From an uncultured Lachnospiraceae bacterium (lineage in GTDB: Bacteria > Bacillota > Clostridia > Lachnospirales > Lachnospiraceae): 35,944 bases of DNA. Each line of letters opens with the position of its first letter. The stretch's first letter is position 1. Positions 1 through 9,581 of this stretch are shown piece by piece. The stretch lies in assembly GCA_910577165.1 (NCBI GenBank), contig CAJTLX010000035.1, positions 1-35,944 of the forward strand. Reading direction: 5' to 3'. The position numbers and the translations under genes are program-made. Below the pieces are notes generated by a model. The model was not told the DNA's origin. It saw only the letters and a list, made by a program, of their open reading frames with translations, and made no database searches.

Positions 1-167
1 TAGCGACCATGTACCCGCTTGTGGAGCCCGCCTTAAATGCATTAGCTGAACAGTTAACCGGAGGGGTTATGCCGGAGGATGTGGAATTAAGTGAAGATAC
101 CAAGTACACACAGCTTCTTCTGATGGAAGTGATCAACCAAACGCTCGCCAAAGCAGCGATCGAGTAG
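1..167 (+). CDS. C-terminal end of an unknown protein (partial)
   Basis: An open frame enters from the left edge (first full codon at base 3) and ends with TAG at 165-167. It gives 54 visible residues, ending in LAKAAIE. The segment is rich in Leu, Ala and Glu and looks helical. I see no motif that identifies a family. A strong hairpin with a T-tract starts 10 bases after the stop, which supports a real gene end. The start, the length and the function lie outside the window. Confidence 0.6.
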   Translation, partial: ATMYPLVEPALNALAEQLTGGVMPEDVELSEDTKYTQLLLMEVINQTLAKAAIE

Positions 168-176
168 ATCAAATAT

Positions 177-212
177 GGGCTGCCGCACAAAGAAAATGCA
201 GCAGCCCTTTCC
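177..212 (+). terminator. Intrinsic terminator, possibly bidirectional
   Basis: GGGCTGC (177-183) pairs with GCAGCCC (201-207). After one mismatch, GCA pairs with TGC. The loop is A-rich and TTTCCTC follows on the plus strand. It closes the partial gene to the left. The minus-strand esterase ends at 214, just beyond it, and an A-rich stretch on the left side means the same hairpin may also end that convergent transcript. Confidence 0.7.
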
Positions 213-213
213 T

Positions 214-1932
214 CTACTCGGTTTTTGTATATCCCCAGCCAAGAATGGTAAAATATTTCTCCACGTTCTCCATCCTCACTTCCACGGTATGTCTCGCTTC
301 TGCCTCGCTGCGATATACAATCACCGCATTACAATGATTCCATCCAACCTCGACCGGATCGATGATGCGCGTCTGCACTCCGTCCACAAAAATCTGCGCC
401 TTTCCAAATTTTAGATCACCAGAATCCTTGTAGACCAATAATAAATCCTTGCAGTTAAGCACTATGCGGTAAGGATTTTCCCCCGCGCCGCCATGCATCC
501 AATTTTCTGGAAACTCCGGGGTAGCAAAGGCATTTTCATTGCGTTCCACATACTGCAATTCATGGTCCGTCTGACTAAAATCTCCGGGTTCCACCTCAAT
601 CCCCTCTTCTGTATCCGTCTTTGTAAATACTTCTAAATTTTGGTAAGTATTTCCATAAACTGGAGCTTTATCCATATCCAGTTCCTTCTCTTCCCCGGAA
701 AAATTTAAGGATTCTTCTGCACGCTTCCACAGATAATCCAGGCAATCTGCCATAATCCGATGCCCTTCATTGCTCGGATGGTATAAATCATAAAAATACT
801 GCCGTTTTGTGATTACCGGCTGCTTAGCATAAAACTGCAAAGTAACCGCCTCTTTTAAACTGAGCATCGGAAAATCATAACGCTCCCCAATGGGAATTAA
901 GCGTTCCTGCAAATTTGAATCATCCATAAAAACAGAAAAAAGTAAGATCACTGCGGGATGCCCCGGTCCTTTTGCCGCCATGCGCGCAAGACTTTCAAAA
1001 CATACCCCATTTGTTTCATCGCCCGCATCATTTACCGCAAATTCAATAACAACAATATCCACGCCCTTCTCGCCCGCCTCGTCTAAGATCTCCTTCTTAT
1101 AACGACAGAGTCCAAGCTCTGACGGTGTTCCGCCCACACCCGCCTTAATAAAATGGACATTTTCGCCATTCCCCGCGCCAAAGCGTGCCCGAAATGCCTG
1201 ATAGGAGCGGTACGCATAGCTGTTTGTGGCGATAGGTTTTGCCCCTGCACCCTGCGTGATCGAACCGCCAATATACGCGAGTGTTACATCCTCCCCGGCA
1301 CGCGCCTTCCTGATGGCGGATTTTAGTCGGCTTAAATTTCCTTCCTGCATAAACGAGTGGGCAATCATCTGCTGGTACGCCTCCGATTCAAAGTCCACGG
1401 GCGCGTCCAAAATCAGTTCCGGTACTTCATAGCCATCATTTAAATAGAAAGCAATGGTCATTTTTGCCGTCATATATTCAGAAAATTCCATATAGCAGGA
1501 GGCAAGTACTGTGTCAAATACATTCTCCGGGTAATCCGACAAGATAATTTCCGCCCGTGTTCCATCGAGTGATACCATGGCTCGATAATTTGTACCGCCA
1601 TACCCCTCTTTTCCACGGCAATTTAAAGTAAACGCAATGTTTTTTCCAATATTTTCCTTTTCCTCCGCAATCGCGCTAATTCCAATGCTGTATACGTATT
1701 TGCGTAATCCCGCACAGGTCTGCAATTCCCCCGCCATCTCCTCTGGCATATCCGGCATAATGGAGCGTAGCTTTGGTGCCACCCTCCCCTCCAAAAAACA
1801 GATCTCCGCATATTTTCCATCCTCGCGCAATCTTCCTTCAATTACATCGTCAAGCATTAAATATACTGCTGACCTCTTTTTTGTCGGGTCTTTCGGCGCG
1901 CTCACTCCCCCCGCCATATTTATCGTTCCCAT
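214..1932 (-). CDS. SGNH/GDSL-family hydrolase (carbohydrate esterase-like)
   Basis: This is a predicted serine esterase of the SGNH superfamily, 572 residues from the chosen start. Block I appears as YIGGSITQGAGA with the nucleophile Ser, a block III-like Asn as EFAVNDAG, and the C-terminal Asp-His pair as DLYHPSNEGH. About 220 residues lie before the catalytic domain and about 140 after it, probably beta-sandwich modules of the kind seen in polysaccharide deacetylases. The frame is open 37 codons further upstream, but the ATG at 1932 has GGGAGG at a good distance and a -10-like TATACT sits inside the longer reading, so I chose 1932. No signal peptide is evident. The substrate is unknown; acetylated plant polysaccharide is a guess from the family. 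Confidence 0.8.
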   Translation of the reverse strand: MGTINMAGGVSAPKDPTKKRSAVYLMLDDVIEGRLREDGKYAEICFLEGRVAPKLRSIMPDMPEEMAGELQTCAGLRKYVYSIGISAIAEEKENIGKNIAFTLNCRGKEGYGGTNYRAMVSLDGTRAEIILSDYPENVFDTVLASCYMEFSEYMTAKMTIAFYLNDGYEVPELILDAPVDFESEAYQQMIAHSFMQEGNLSRLKSAIRKARAGEDVTLAYIGGSITQGAGAKPIATNSYAYRSYQAFRARFGAGNGENVHFIKAGVGGTPSELGLCRYKKEILDEAGEKGVDIVVIEFAVNDAGDETNGVCFESLARMAAKGPGHPAVILLFSVFMDDSNLQERLIPIGERYDFPMLSLKEAVTLQFYAKQPVITKRQYFYDLYHPSNEGHRIMADCLDYLWKRAEESLNFSGEEKELDMDKAPVYGNTYQNLEVFTKTDTEEGIEVEPGDFSQTDHELQYVERNENAFATPEFPENWMHGGAGENPYRIVLNCKDLLLVYKDSGDLKFGKAQIFVDGVQTRIIDPVEVGWNHCNAVIVYRSEAEARHTVEVRMENVEKYFTILGWGYTKTE

Positions 1933-1987
1933 AAATTCCTCCCTGACAGACAATGAGATAAAATATTTTGCCCGCCTTTTTTTCTTT

Positions 1988-2017
1988 AGTATAACCTGAC
2001 CATCCCGCCCATGACTA
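1988..2017 (-). promoter_or_regulatory. Possible promoter of the SGNH esterase
   Basis: On the minus strand TATACT (1993-1988) lies 18 bases downstream of TAGTCA (2017-2012). Transcription would start near 1981 and leave a leader of about 50 nt before the ATG at 1932. The -35 match is weak. Confidence 0.35.
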
Positions 2018-2128
2018 GCAATTTTATGCGGCATTTCTCTCACTTTTTGCTTATTTTTCTTTTCCCCCCGATTTTTCTAATAATTTTAAGAATGTCATCG
2101 GCATCCTTGCGGGGAATTTACTTATTAT

Positions 2129-3472
2129 TTATTGAGAGGGAAATTTTTTCCTGCTAACATAAAAATAACTTATCACCAGCACAATATCCGCACCCACCCA
2201 CGCCATAATCTCCGCAAAAAAAATCCCGTTCTCCCTGAAAAGACGGGGCAAAATCAGCGCGGAGAATGTGCGCATAAAAAATTCTGCGATACCGGAGAGC
2301 ATGGGCAGAAAGGTATTTCCCATTCCCTGCACCGCCGAGCGTGTGATATGTAAAAGATATAGGATCGGCAAAAACAGGCTCATCACTGCCAGATATCGAT
2401 ATGCTACCGCCAGCGTCTGCACAAATTTTTCCGGTTCCTCCCTTGAGATAAACGCGCCAAGAATTCCCCTTCCAAACAAAAGCATTGCCACTGCGATAAC
2501 AACGGAGGTAATCAGGGAAATTAAGACTGCTGCCCGCATTCCGCTCTTTATCCTGTCCATCCGCTTCGCCCCCGCATTCTGACCGACATAGGTCACCATC
2601 GCGTAACCGTAGGAGGTTGCCGCAATCTCAAGCAGACCGTACAGCTTGTTTGTGGCGGTAAATCCCGCAATAAAAATAATTCCAAAATCATTGACTACCA
2701 TCTGTACAATCATGCCGCCAACCGCAATTACTGCATTTTGAAAAGCCATCGGCAGACCAAAAAGCAAAAGTCTGCCCTTTCGCGCCGCCCGTCCCCAAAA
2801 TACAAAATCTTTTCTGGTAAAGGAAAAAAATTCTCCGCCCATTTTTTTCATATGGAATAGACAATAAATACTTGAAACCATCTGTGCGATCAATGTGGCT
2901 ATTGCGGCACCGGCAATTCCCAAGCCAAACCCTTTGACAAATAAAAAGTCAAGCACAATATTGACTACGGACGCGACCGCCATCGCAATTAGCGGTGTTC
3001 TTGCATCCCCCATCGAGCGCAGAATGCAGGCAAGCATATTGTAGAGCATCACGATGGGAACCCCGATAAAACAGATACGCAGATACAAAAGCGCGCCGGG
3101 AAGAATATCGTTCGGTGTTTTTAAAACGATAAGGAGCGGGCGCACGAAAATCTGTCCGGCTACCAAGAGCAAAGCGGAGAGCAGAACTGCCAGCACAGCG
3201 GAATCGGAGATGGTGTGATGCAGATCTTTTTTTTGCCCCGCGCCAAATTCCTGCGCCATACGGATGGCAAACCCTTGAGTAAAACCCTGTATTATGCCAA
3301 GCATCATCCAATTTGTCCATTCTGCTGCGCCCACTGCCGCGAGTGCATCCACCCCCAGAATTTTCCCAATCACTGCCGCATCAATCACGGTGTAGAGTTG
3401 TTGGAAAATATTTCCAGTCATCAGCGGCAAGGCAAAGAATAAGATCAATTTGGCAGGCTTGCCTTTTGTCAT
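2129..3472 (-). CDS. MATE family efflux transporter (second of a tandem pair)
   Basis: This is a 447-residue polytopic membrane protein of the MATE (multidrug and toxin extrusion) family. Hydrophobic segments run along the whole length, and the N-terminus has the family pattern (FFALPLMTGNIFQQLYTVID, with AVIGK following). The family uses Na+ or H+ gradients to export cationic or other small molecules; the substrate here is unknown. The gene starts 14 bases after the upstream MATE gene stops. The only purine-rich ribosome site is the GAAGGGGG overlapping that stop, about 19 bases from the ATG, so translation may be coupled. Length is normal for the family. Confidence 0.9.
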   Translation of the reverse strand: MTKGKPAKLILFFALPLMTGNIFQQLYTVIDAAVIGKILGVDALAAVGAAEWTNWMMLGIIQGFTQGFAIRMAQEFGAGQKKDLHHTISDSAVLAVLLSALLLVAGQIFVRPLLIVLKTPNDILPGALLYLRICFIGVPIVMLYNMLACILRSMGDARTPLIAMAVASVVNIVLDFLFVKGFGLGIAGAAIATLIAQMVSSIYCLFHMKKMGGEFFSFTRKDFVFWGRAARKGRLLLFGLPMAFQNAVIAVGGMIVQMVVNDFGIIFIAGFTATNKLYGLLEIAATSYGYAMVTYVGQNAGAKRMDRIKSGMRAAVLISLITSVVIAVAMLLFGRGILGAFISREEPEKFVQTLAVAYRYLAVMSLFLPILYLLHITRSAVQGMGNTFLPMLSGIAEFFMRTFSALILPRLFRENGIFFAEIMAWVGADIVLVISYFYVSRKKFPSQ

Positions 3473-3486
3473 ATTTTTTGTTATAC

Positions 3487-4875
3487 TTATGCCCCCTTCG
3501 CACTCAACTGATATTTTGGACTTTTTAACTCCCTTGCGATCAGCCAGAACGACACAGCCGCCGCCAATCCGTCCGCTATCGGTCCAGCATACAAAATTCC
3601 ATCAATACCGACAGCCAACGGCAGCAGGACAATCAGCGGGAGCAGAAAAATAATCTGCCGCGTAAGGGATAGAAACATTCCCTTTAGCGGCTTTCCAATT
3701 GCAGTAAAACAATTGGAGGTTAGTGGCTGCAAGAAATTTAAAAAGGTAAAAAACAAAAATACCTGGAAATAATTAACCGAAAACGCGATGTACTCCTCCG
3801 AACCCTCCCCGAAAATCTTGATGATCGGGCGTGGAAACAGCTGAAAAAATGCAAAGGCGACCACGGAGATCGCAAATCCTATCGACACCGAAGTAACATA
3901 TGCTTTTTTTACGCGCGCATATTTTTCCGCACCGTAATTATAGCTGATAATTGGTTGCAGCCCCTGCGAGAGTCCAATAATAAATGAGAAATAAACCTGG
4001 TTCACCTTTGAGATAATCCCCGCGCACGCAAGAGGCACTTCCTCCCCATAATTTGACTGTCCGCCATAGTAAGTTAGCGATTTATTCATTACCAGCTGCA
4101 CTACCATCATGGCTAACTGGTTGCTGCACGGTGCCGCGCCAAGCGAGATCACACGCGCCAAATATTTTATATGCGGGCGCAGATGCTTTATCCTGACCGT
4201 AACGGTCTTGCAGTGCGCCAGATAATACATGGCAAGAAATCCGGAGATATACTGTCCGATAATTGTGGCGAGTGCCGCTCCCGCCATCCCCATATTAAAG
4301 CCAAAGACAAAGAGGGCATCCAAAATCGTGTTGATCACCGCGCCGACAATATTGCAGAGCATCGAAAAATTAGGACTCCCGTCCGCGCGGATCAAATGCC
4401 CACCGCCACTGGCAAAAATCAGCATGGGAAAACCGATCGATGTGATACTAACATAGGTCTTCGCATAGCCCATAATACTTTCCGGCGCACCAAAAAAGCG
4501 CAGCATTGGTGTCAGAAAAAGCTGTGTGATAATTAGTAGGAGCGTCCCTAACACGAGCATCCCGGTCATTGCATTGCCCATATAATAGACGGCTGTTTCA
4601 TCGTCCCCCGCCCCTTTTGCCAGGTTAAATGCCGCAGCACCCCCGATCCCAAAAAGCAGCGCGATTGCGATACAGCAGGTCGAGAGTGGAAAGGCGATAT
4701 TTGTCGCCGCATTTCCCAGCTCCCCGACGCTGTTGCCAATAAAATACTGATCGACAATATTATAGAGCGCGCTGGTAAGCATCGCGACAATGCTCGGCAC
4801 AGTAAACTTCATTAAAAGGCTGCCAATCGGCAGGATACCGAGCGGATTTTCCTTATGTTTCTCCTGTTCTTTCAT
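3487..4875 (-). CDS. MATE family efflux transporter (first of a tandem pair)
   Basis: A 462-residue MATE transporter with about twelve hydrophobic segments. The N-terminal part reads PLGILPIGSLLMKFTVPSIV and then VDQYFIGNSVGELGNAA, typical of the family. It differs clearly in sequence from the neighbour downstream, so the pair is not a recent duplication. They could act separately on different substrates. A weak ribosome site (GGAG) lies about 11 bases before the ATG. The gap to diaminopimelate dehydrogenase is 59 bases with no convincing terminator, so co-transcription with that gene is possible. Confidence 0.9.
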   Translation of the reverse strand: MKEQEKHKENPLGILPIGSLLMKFTVPSIVAMLTSALYNIVDQYFIGNSVGELGNAATNIAFPLSTCCIAIALLFGIGGAAAFNLAKGAGDDETAVYYMGNAMTGMLVLGTLLLIITQLFLTPMLRFFGAPESIMGYAKTYVSITSIGFPMLIFASGGGHLIRADGSPNFSMLCNIVGAVINTILDALFVFGFNMGMAGAALATIIGQYISGFLAMYYLAHCKTVTVRIKHLRPHIKYLARVISLGAAPCSNQLAMMVVQLVMNKSLTYYGGQSNYGEEVPLACAGIISKVNQVYFSFIIGLSQGLQPIISYNYGAEKYARVKKAYVTSVSIGFAISVVAFAFFQLFPRPIIKIFGEGSEEYIAFSVNYFQVFLFFTFLNFLQPLTSNCFTAIGKPLKGMFLSLTRQIIFLLPLIVLLPLAVGIDGILYAGPIADGLAAAVSFWLIARELKSPKYQLSAKGA

Positions 4876-4934
4876 AATTAATTAACTCCATTTCTTAACA
4901 CATTTTTCCTTCGATAAACCGTGCTGAAATAAAA

Positions 4935-5921
4935 TTATAATAATTTTGCTCTTAACTCCTCCCCGCTCATCGCACTTAAATAAGCTGGCGGGAGATCAAA
5001 TAATGTTTTAGCACCTGCTCCACCTTCCCGCGCCAATCGATGTGCTGCCCTCGCGCAGGCCACCAGAACACTTGAGGTAAATTCCGGGTTTGAATCCAGT
5101 TTTAACTGATACTCAATCACATGCCTATTTTCTTTCTCCCATCCGGTCACACCGCTGCGAATCACAAAACCGCCGTGCGGAATGCCGCTGTGATTTTTAA
5201 GAAGTTCCTCCTCGCTGATAAAATGCACTGTTGTATCATAGTCAGCAAAATAATTTGGCATTGTCTTAATCTCTTCTTCCACCTTAGCGGCATCCGCCCC
5301 CTCTTTAAGCACAACAAAACATTCCCTCGTGTGCTTCTGCCTTGTGGTAAGCTCCGGATTCTCCCCGGCGCGCACGGCATCCAATGCCTCTTTAACCGGA
5401 ACCGTATACTGCTTTGCGTTTTTCACTCCCTCCACGCGCCTGATCGCGTCAGAATGCCCCTGGCTGACTCCTCTGCCCCAGAAAGTATAATCCCTTCCCT
5501 CCGGCAAAATCGCACCCGCATAGAGGCGATTTAAGGAAAACATTCCCGGATCCCAGCCCGCACTGATAATCGCGATATGTCCGCTCTCCTTTGCTGTTAA
5601 ATCCACATTTGCAAAATGCTCCGGGATGCGTGCGTGCGTATCAAAGCTGTCCACCACATGAAAATATTTCGCATACTCCGGCGTTTGCTGCGGCAGATCG
5701 GTCGCGCTTCCCCCGCACAGAATTATCACGTCAATTTTATCCTTCCATTCCATCACTTTTGCAAGCGGACAAACCGCCACACCTTCTGTTAAAATAGATA
5801 CATTTTCTGGGTCTCTTCTGGTAAATACCGCGGAAAGCTCCATATCCGCATTCTGTCGAATCGCGCACTCTACGCCGCGACCGAGATTTCCATACCCTAA
5901 AATTCCAATTCTTGTATTCAT
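4935..5921 (-). CDS. ddh: meso-diaminopimelate D-dehydrogenase
   Basis: It catalyses the NADPH-dependent reductive amination of L-2-amino-6-oxopimelate (tetrahydrodipicolinate form) to meso-diaminopimelate, the one-step branch of lysine and peptidoglycan precursor synthesis. At 328 residues it matches the family length. The N-terminal Rossmann motif reads GILGYGNLGRG, and family segments such as ISAGWDPGMFSLNR and GRGVSQGHSDAIRR are present. AAAGGGG precedes the ATG at 5921 at good spacing. It is transcribed away from the sigma-factor gene and probably from the promoter at 5965-5993. I see no riboswitch in its short leader. Confidence 0.95.
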   Translation of the reverse strand: MNTRIGILGYGNLGRGVECAIRQNADMELSAVFTRRDPENVSILTEGVAVCPLAKVMEWKDKIDVIILCGGSATDLPQQTPEYAKYFHVVDSFDTHARIPEHFANVDLTAKESGHIAIISAGWDPGMFSLNRLYAGAILPEGRDYTFWGRGVSQGHSDAIRRVEGVKNAKQYTVPVKEALDAVRAGENPELTTRQKHTRECFVVLKEGADAAKVEEEIKTMPNYFADYDTTVHFISEEELLKNHSGIPHGGFVIRSGVTGWEKENRHVIEYQLKLDSNPEFTSSVLVACARAAHRLAREGGAGAKTLFDLPPAYLSAMSGEELRAKLL

Positions 5922-5964
5922 ATTGATACCCCTTTCTGATCATCGCCTATTCGACACTCCCCAT

Positions 5965-5993
5965 ACTTTACCACAACTTATTTTAAGCTTCAA
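5965..5993 (-). promoter_or_regulatory. Promoter for ddh
   Basis: On the minus strand TTGAAG (5993-5988) and TAAAGT (5970-5965) are separated by 17 bases. The leader to the ATG at 5921 is about 36 nt. Confidence 0.5.
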
Positions 5994-6023
5994 GCCATTT
6001 TGTGCGAAATCTGAAAAAATATA

Positions 6024-6060
6024 TGTTATACTGTAGTTAAAACTCCTAAAAGTACAGTAT
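6024..6060 (+). promoter_or_regulatory. Extended -10 promoter within an inverted repeat
   Basis: TGTTATACT (6024-6032) is an extended -10 element with no good -35. ATACTGTA (6028-6035) and TACAGTAT (6053-6060) form a perfect 8-bp inverted repeat around 17 bases and overlap this promoter. It could be an operator for the sigma-factor operon, or it could form a hairpin in the leader. The factor that binds it is unknown. Confidence 0.5.
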
Positions 6061-6086
6061 ATAGATGAGAGGAGGTATCTACCTAA

Positions 6087-6644
6087 ATGGAAGACGAAAA
6101 AATTATCGCCTTGTTTTTTGAACGCTCCGAACTTGGCATACAGGAACTGGATAAAAAATATGGAAAACTCTGCCGCCGTCTTTCCTTCCAGATTTTGGGA
6201 AGCGAATCGGACGCAGAAGAATGTATTAACGATGCTTACCTTGGAACATGGAACGCTATTCCCCCCGCAAATCCCACCCTGCTGCCCGCCTTTGTCCTAA
6301 AAATTGTCCGCAATATTTCGCTCTGTCGCTACCGCAAAAAAACGGCGGCAAAGCGAAATAGTATGCAGGAGGTCGCAATGGAGGAATTGGAAGCTTCTCT
6401 TACAAGCAAAGAGAGCGTTGAGGGAACAATTGAGGCAAAAGAACTTGCGCGTATGTTAGAAGCTTTTCTCGATGTGCTAAGCGCGAAAGACCGCGCTATC
6501 TTCCTAAAGCGTTACTGGTTTTATGAAAACTGTGCCGAGATTGCAAAGACGGTTGGTCTGACAGAAAAAAATATTACTGTCCGACTTACCCGCATCCGCG
6601 CCCGACTAAGAAAATATTTGATGGAAAGGGAGATCTATCTATGA
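6087..6644 (+). CDS. ECF-like RNA polymerase sigma factor
   Basis: A 185-residue sigma-70 family protein with region 2 at about residues 12-80 (including SDAEECINDAYLGTWNAIPP) and region 4 with a helix-turn-helix at about 125-180 (NCAEIAKTVGLTEKNITVRL). Region 3 is missing, as in ECF sigma factors. It would direct RNA polymerase to a dedicated promoter set. GAGGAGG lies about 11 bases before the ATG. The last four bases overlap the start of the next gene (ATGA), a classic sigma/anti-sigma arrangement. The signal and target genes cannot be seen here. Confidence 0.88.
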   Translation: MEDEKIIALFFERSELGIQELDKKYGKLCRRLSFQILGSESDAEECINDAYLGTWNAIPPANPTLLPAFVLKIVRNISLCRYRKKTAAKRNSMQEVAMEELEASLTSKESVEGTIEAKELARMLEAFLDVLSAKDRAIFLKRYWFYENCAEIAKTVGLTEKNITVRLTRIRARLRKYLMEREIYL

Positions 6645-7669
6645 AAAAAGAAATCTTTAATGAGGCAATGAATCAGATTGATGACCATTATCTTGGCGAA
6701 GTACTTTTTCCTGCCCACAAGACGCGCCTGCGAAAATACGCGCCGATTTTCATTGGTGCTGCCTGTATCTGCCTTGTCTTTGCCGCTGCCTTTTTGGTAA
6801 GAGGAAGTGGAAAACAAAAAATGGACTGGCCAACAAAAACTATTTTTGTGCAGGATTCTCCTCCTATGGAGGAAATCTATTGGATTCCTCACTGGGAAGA
6901 AATGGAAATTTATCAACAGTATTCCAGCGTTGAATTTTCTGATCGACATTATTATGTGCGCGCTGGGGTAATTGAGCCGGAACAGCTTGGAAATGATCTC
7001 GGCACAATCACCGCGCACGGACATGATGAGTATGCAGAGATTTCCGGGAAGGATGCAGAACGTTTCCATCCTGCCACCCTCCGCGAAATCAACGGAATCT
7101 CCCCCGTCTGTGCCGTTGCGGTTTGCTACGAGGGGGAGGATACCTTTTATGCTGCCGTCAATTCCTATTACCGCCCCGAAACACTCGGTCAGTTTATCGA
7201 CGATCTAAATTTAAACAATACGCTGCAATTTGGTGGTGTCTACTATGAATTTTTTAAAGACTCCGGCGAAGATACAACGGTTCTATTTGAAAATGTGGAT
7301 TCTTCTAAAATCTGGGAGTTACTGCTGTCCGATGAAAATGCAGTAAACGAACACAGCGACTTCGATTTTAACCAGGCAAAAGAACTTCTCTCTATCTCCG
7401 TGGATGTCCCGCTGCTCGGCTACAAAAATATTAGTATCGCTCTGTATGAAGATGGATATCTTACCACCAATATTCTTGATACCGGGAAAAAATTTTATGT
7501 TGGGGTGGAAAACGCGCAGTCATTTTTCCATTATGTGATCGACGAGTGCGAGGGGTATGAAATTATCATTGTGTATGGGGAGGAAGCAGATATCCCGGAA
7601 AATGAGCAGGAGGAAACGAACACCACCACTGCTACTCTAACTCCCGCTCCTGTCATAATTAAGCCGTGA
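6641..7669 (+). CDS. Single-pass membrane protein, probable anti-sigma or sigma-operon partner
   Basis: A 342-residue protein with a short basic cytoplasmic N-terminus (about 30 residues), one transmembrane segment at about 34-53 (IFIGAACICLVFAAAFLV), and a large outer domain ending in a Thr/Pro-rich tail. It overlaps the sigma gene by four bases and is therefore translationally coupled. The layout suggests it holds the sigma factor at the membrane, but no zinc-binding HxxxCxxC anti-sigma motif is visible. The outer domain is not recognised. No clear terminator follows in the 100-base convergent gap to 7770. Confidence 0.75.
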   Translation: MKKEIFNEAMNQIDDHYLGEVLFPAHKTRLRKYAPIFIGAACICLVFAAAFLVRGSGKQKMDWPTKTIFVQDSPPMEEIYWIPHWEEMEIYQQYSSVEFSDRHYYVRAGVIEPEQLGNDLGTITAHGHDEYAEISGKDAERFHPATLREINGISPVCAVAVCYEGEDTFYAAVNSYYRPETLGQFIDDLNLNNTLQFGGVYYEFFKDSGEDTTVLFENVDSSKIWELLLSDENAVNEHSDFDFNQAKELLSISVDVPLLGYKNISIALYEDGYLTTNILDTGKKFYVGVENAQSFFHYVIDECEGYEIIIVYGEEADIPENEQEETNTTTATLTPAPVIIKP

Positions 7670-7769
7670 GTTTAACCTTCTTCCACAAAAAACCTAACTC
7701 CCGCCCTTAAACTGGCATATACAATAAAAATCGCCTTGATCTTACCTTTTTGCTCTACAAAAGAAAATA

Positions 7770-9572
7770 TTATGCATAATACTGCGCCTGCGCATACCAC
7801 AATTCATAATATTTTCCATCGGTATTCGAAAGTAACTCCTCATGTGTGCCGACCTGCACAATGCGCCCGTGATCAAAAACGGCAATCTTGTCGCAGAAGC
7901 GGCACGAGGAGAGGCGATGACTGATATAGATCGCCGTCCTATCCCCCACAATCTCATCAAATTTTGAGTAGATTTCCGCCTCCGCAATCGGGTCAAGTGC
8001 GGCGGTCGGCTCATCCAAAATAATAAATGGAGCATCCTTGTAAAGGGCTCTTGCCAGTGCAATTTTCTGCGCTTCCCCGCCGGAAACATTTATTCCCTCC
8101 TCGTCAAAATCCTTGTAGAGCGGGGTGTTAAGTCCCGCCTCCATCCCCGCGTACCGCTCCGAAAACCCAACCTCGCAAAGCAGTTTTTCCGCCTTTTTCG
8201 TATCCCATTCTGCCGAGGAAGCTACATTATTTCCCAACGGCATTGCAAGCAGATTGTAGTCCTGAAATACCACGGAAAACAGATCAAGATACTGCCGATA
8301 ATCATATTTGCGGATATTGAAATCATTCATCAAGATCTCGCCCTCTGTCGGGTCATAGAGTCGGCAGAGCAGCTTGATAAATGTGGTTTTCCCGCTGCCA
8401 TTCTCCCCAACTACAGCAAGGCGTTCCCCCACCTTTATTTCCAGATTGATTTCTTTTAATGCACAGGTATCTGTCCCCGCATACGCAAAACTAACATTCC
8501 GAAACATAATCTCAAACTGCTTGTCACTGCGCTTTTCAACGGCAAGATCGCCCTGGTACATCTCATTTTTTACCTCAAAATATTCAAGATAGGTGGCGAG
8601 GAACTGTTCGTTCGTCTTTAAAGAATTCAGGATATAGAAAAAATTTCCAACACTCTCCGTAAGCCTCCCCAGATACCCCACATATTTAATCAGACTTCCC
8701 ACCGGAAATGCCCCCAGCACACAATAAAAACAAACGACTAAGTAGGAACAAAATTCCGAGAGTTTAAACAAAATAATATTCGGAACGGACAGAGCAAAAA
8801 TTTTTCGATACGCCTCGGAAAATGCCTGAAAATGTGCCTTATTGCTCTTCTCATAAATTTTATTGATAAGTATCTGCTGGCTGTAGATTCGATTATCCAT
8901 CCCTGTCCTAGGAAATCCTGTGGAGAGCCGGTTTTCGTCAAGCATCACTGCGGATACCCGATCCCAGCTCTTCGCACTTTTTTTGGTATTTCTTGCCTGA
9001 AGAACAATATTTACTGCGGTAAACCCCACCATCAAAACGATTAACAAAAGACCAAGCCATTTTATCCCCACCCCGGAGAGAAAGGAGATCATCTCAGCAA
9101 ATAAAATAATAGCAAAGAGAATATCGATTACACAGGAAAATAGCATCTCAATCAAATTTCTCATAAAAACAACACCGTAGCTGTTGATATATGAATTCTC
9201 TCTGATCTTTCGCCTTAATAAATGTACCTTTGGATCTTCAATTTTATCGTAATCTAGAGAGAGTGTCTTCTGGTAAAAAGCGGCGGCTTCATTATTGTCA
9301 AGCACTTCTCTGGCTGTGTCCGAAGCCCTGCGAAGGAATGCTCCTGCTACCTGAATTACAAAATTTCCTAAAATCGTGATCAGCACAAGAAGGTAGAGAT
9401 TTTCCCTTTCTCTTTTTTCATACAGGGCAGTTACAAGCTCCGCGGATATCCAGAGATTAAAATATGGCGAGAGCTGCTCAAATACCTCCTTTAAGAAGAT
9501 AATTGGAAAATATGCCGGATGATAGGCATGGTAGCGTGCAAGTGCCTTTTTTGTTATTGTATATTGATACAT
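7770..9572 (-). CDS. ABC exporter half-transporter (membrane domain fused to ATPase), second gene of pair 1
   Basis: A 600-residue type IV ABC half-transporter. Residues 1 to about 330 hold the membrane domain with several hydrophobic helices; the ATPase domain follows. Walker A is GENGSGKTT near residue 393, the signature is VSGGEAQKIALARAL, Walker B is FIILDEPTAALDP and the switch His is in ISHRLSS. It starts 9 bases after the upstream ABC gene and likely forms a heterodimer with it. The substrate is unknown; no peptide precursor gene or peptidase domain is seen. Its closest likeness in the window is the gene at 24495-26459. Confidence 0.9.
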   Translation of the reverse strand: MYQYTITKKALARYHAYHPAYFPIIFLKEVFEQLSPYFNLWISAELVTALYEKRERENLYLLVLITILGNFVIQVAGAFLRRASDTAREVLDNNEAAAFYQKTLSLDYDKIEDPKVHLLRRKIRENSYINSYGVVFMRNLIEMLFSCVIDILFAIILFAEMISFLSGVGIKWLGLLLIVLMVGFTAVNIVLQARNTKKSAKSWDRVSAVMLDENRLSTGFPRTGMDNRIYSQQILINKIYEKSNKAHFQAFSEAYRKIFALSVPNIILFKLSEFCSYLVVCFYCVLGAFPVGSLIKYVGYLGRLTESVGNFFYILNSLKTNEQFLATYLEYFEVKNEMYQGDLAVEKRSDKQFEIMFRNVSFAYAGTDTCALKEINLEIKVGERLAVVGENGSGKTTFIKLLCRLYDPTEGEILMNDFNIRKYDYRQYLDLFSVVFQDYNLLAMPLGNNVASSAEWDTKKAEKLLCEVGFSERYAGMEAGLNTPLYKDFDEEGINVSGGEAQKIALARALYKDAPFIILDEPTAALDPIAEAEIYSKFDEIVGDRTAIYISHRLSSCRFCDKIAVFDHGRIVQVGTHEELLSNTDGKYYELWYAQAQYYA

Positions 9573-9581
9573 TTTTCCCTC

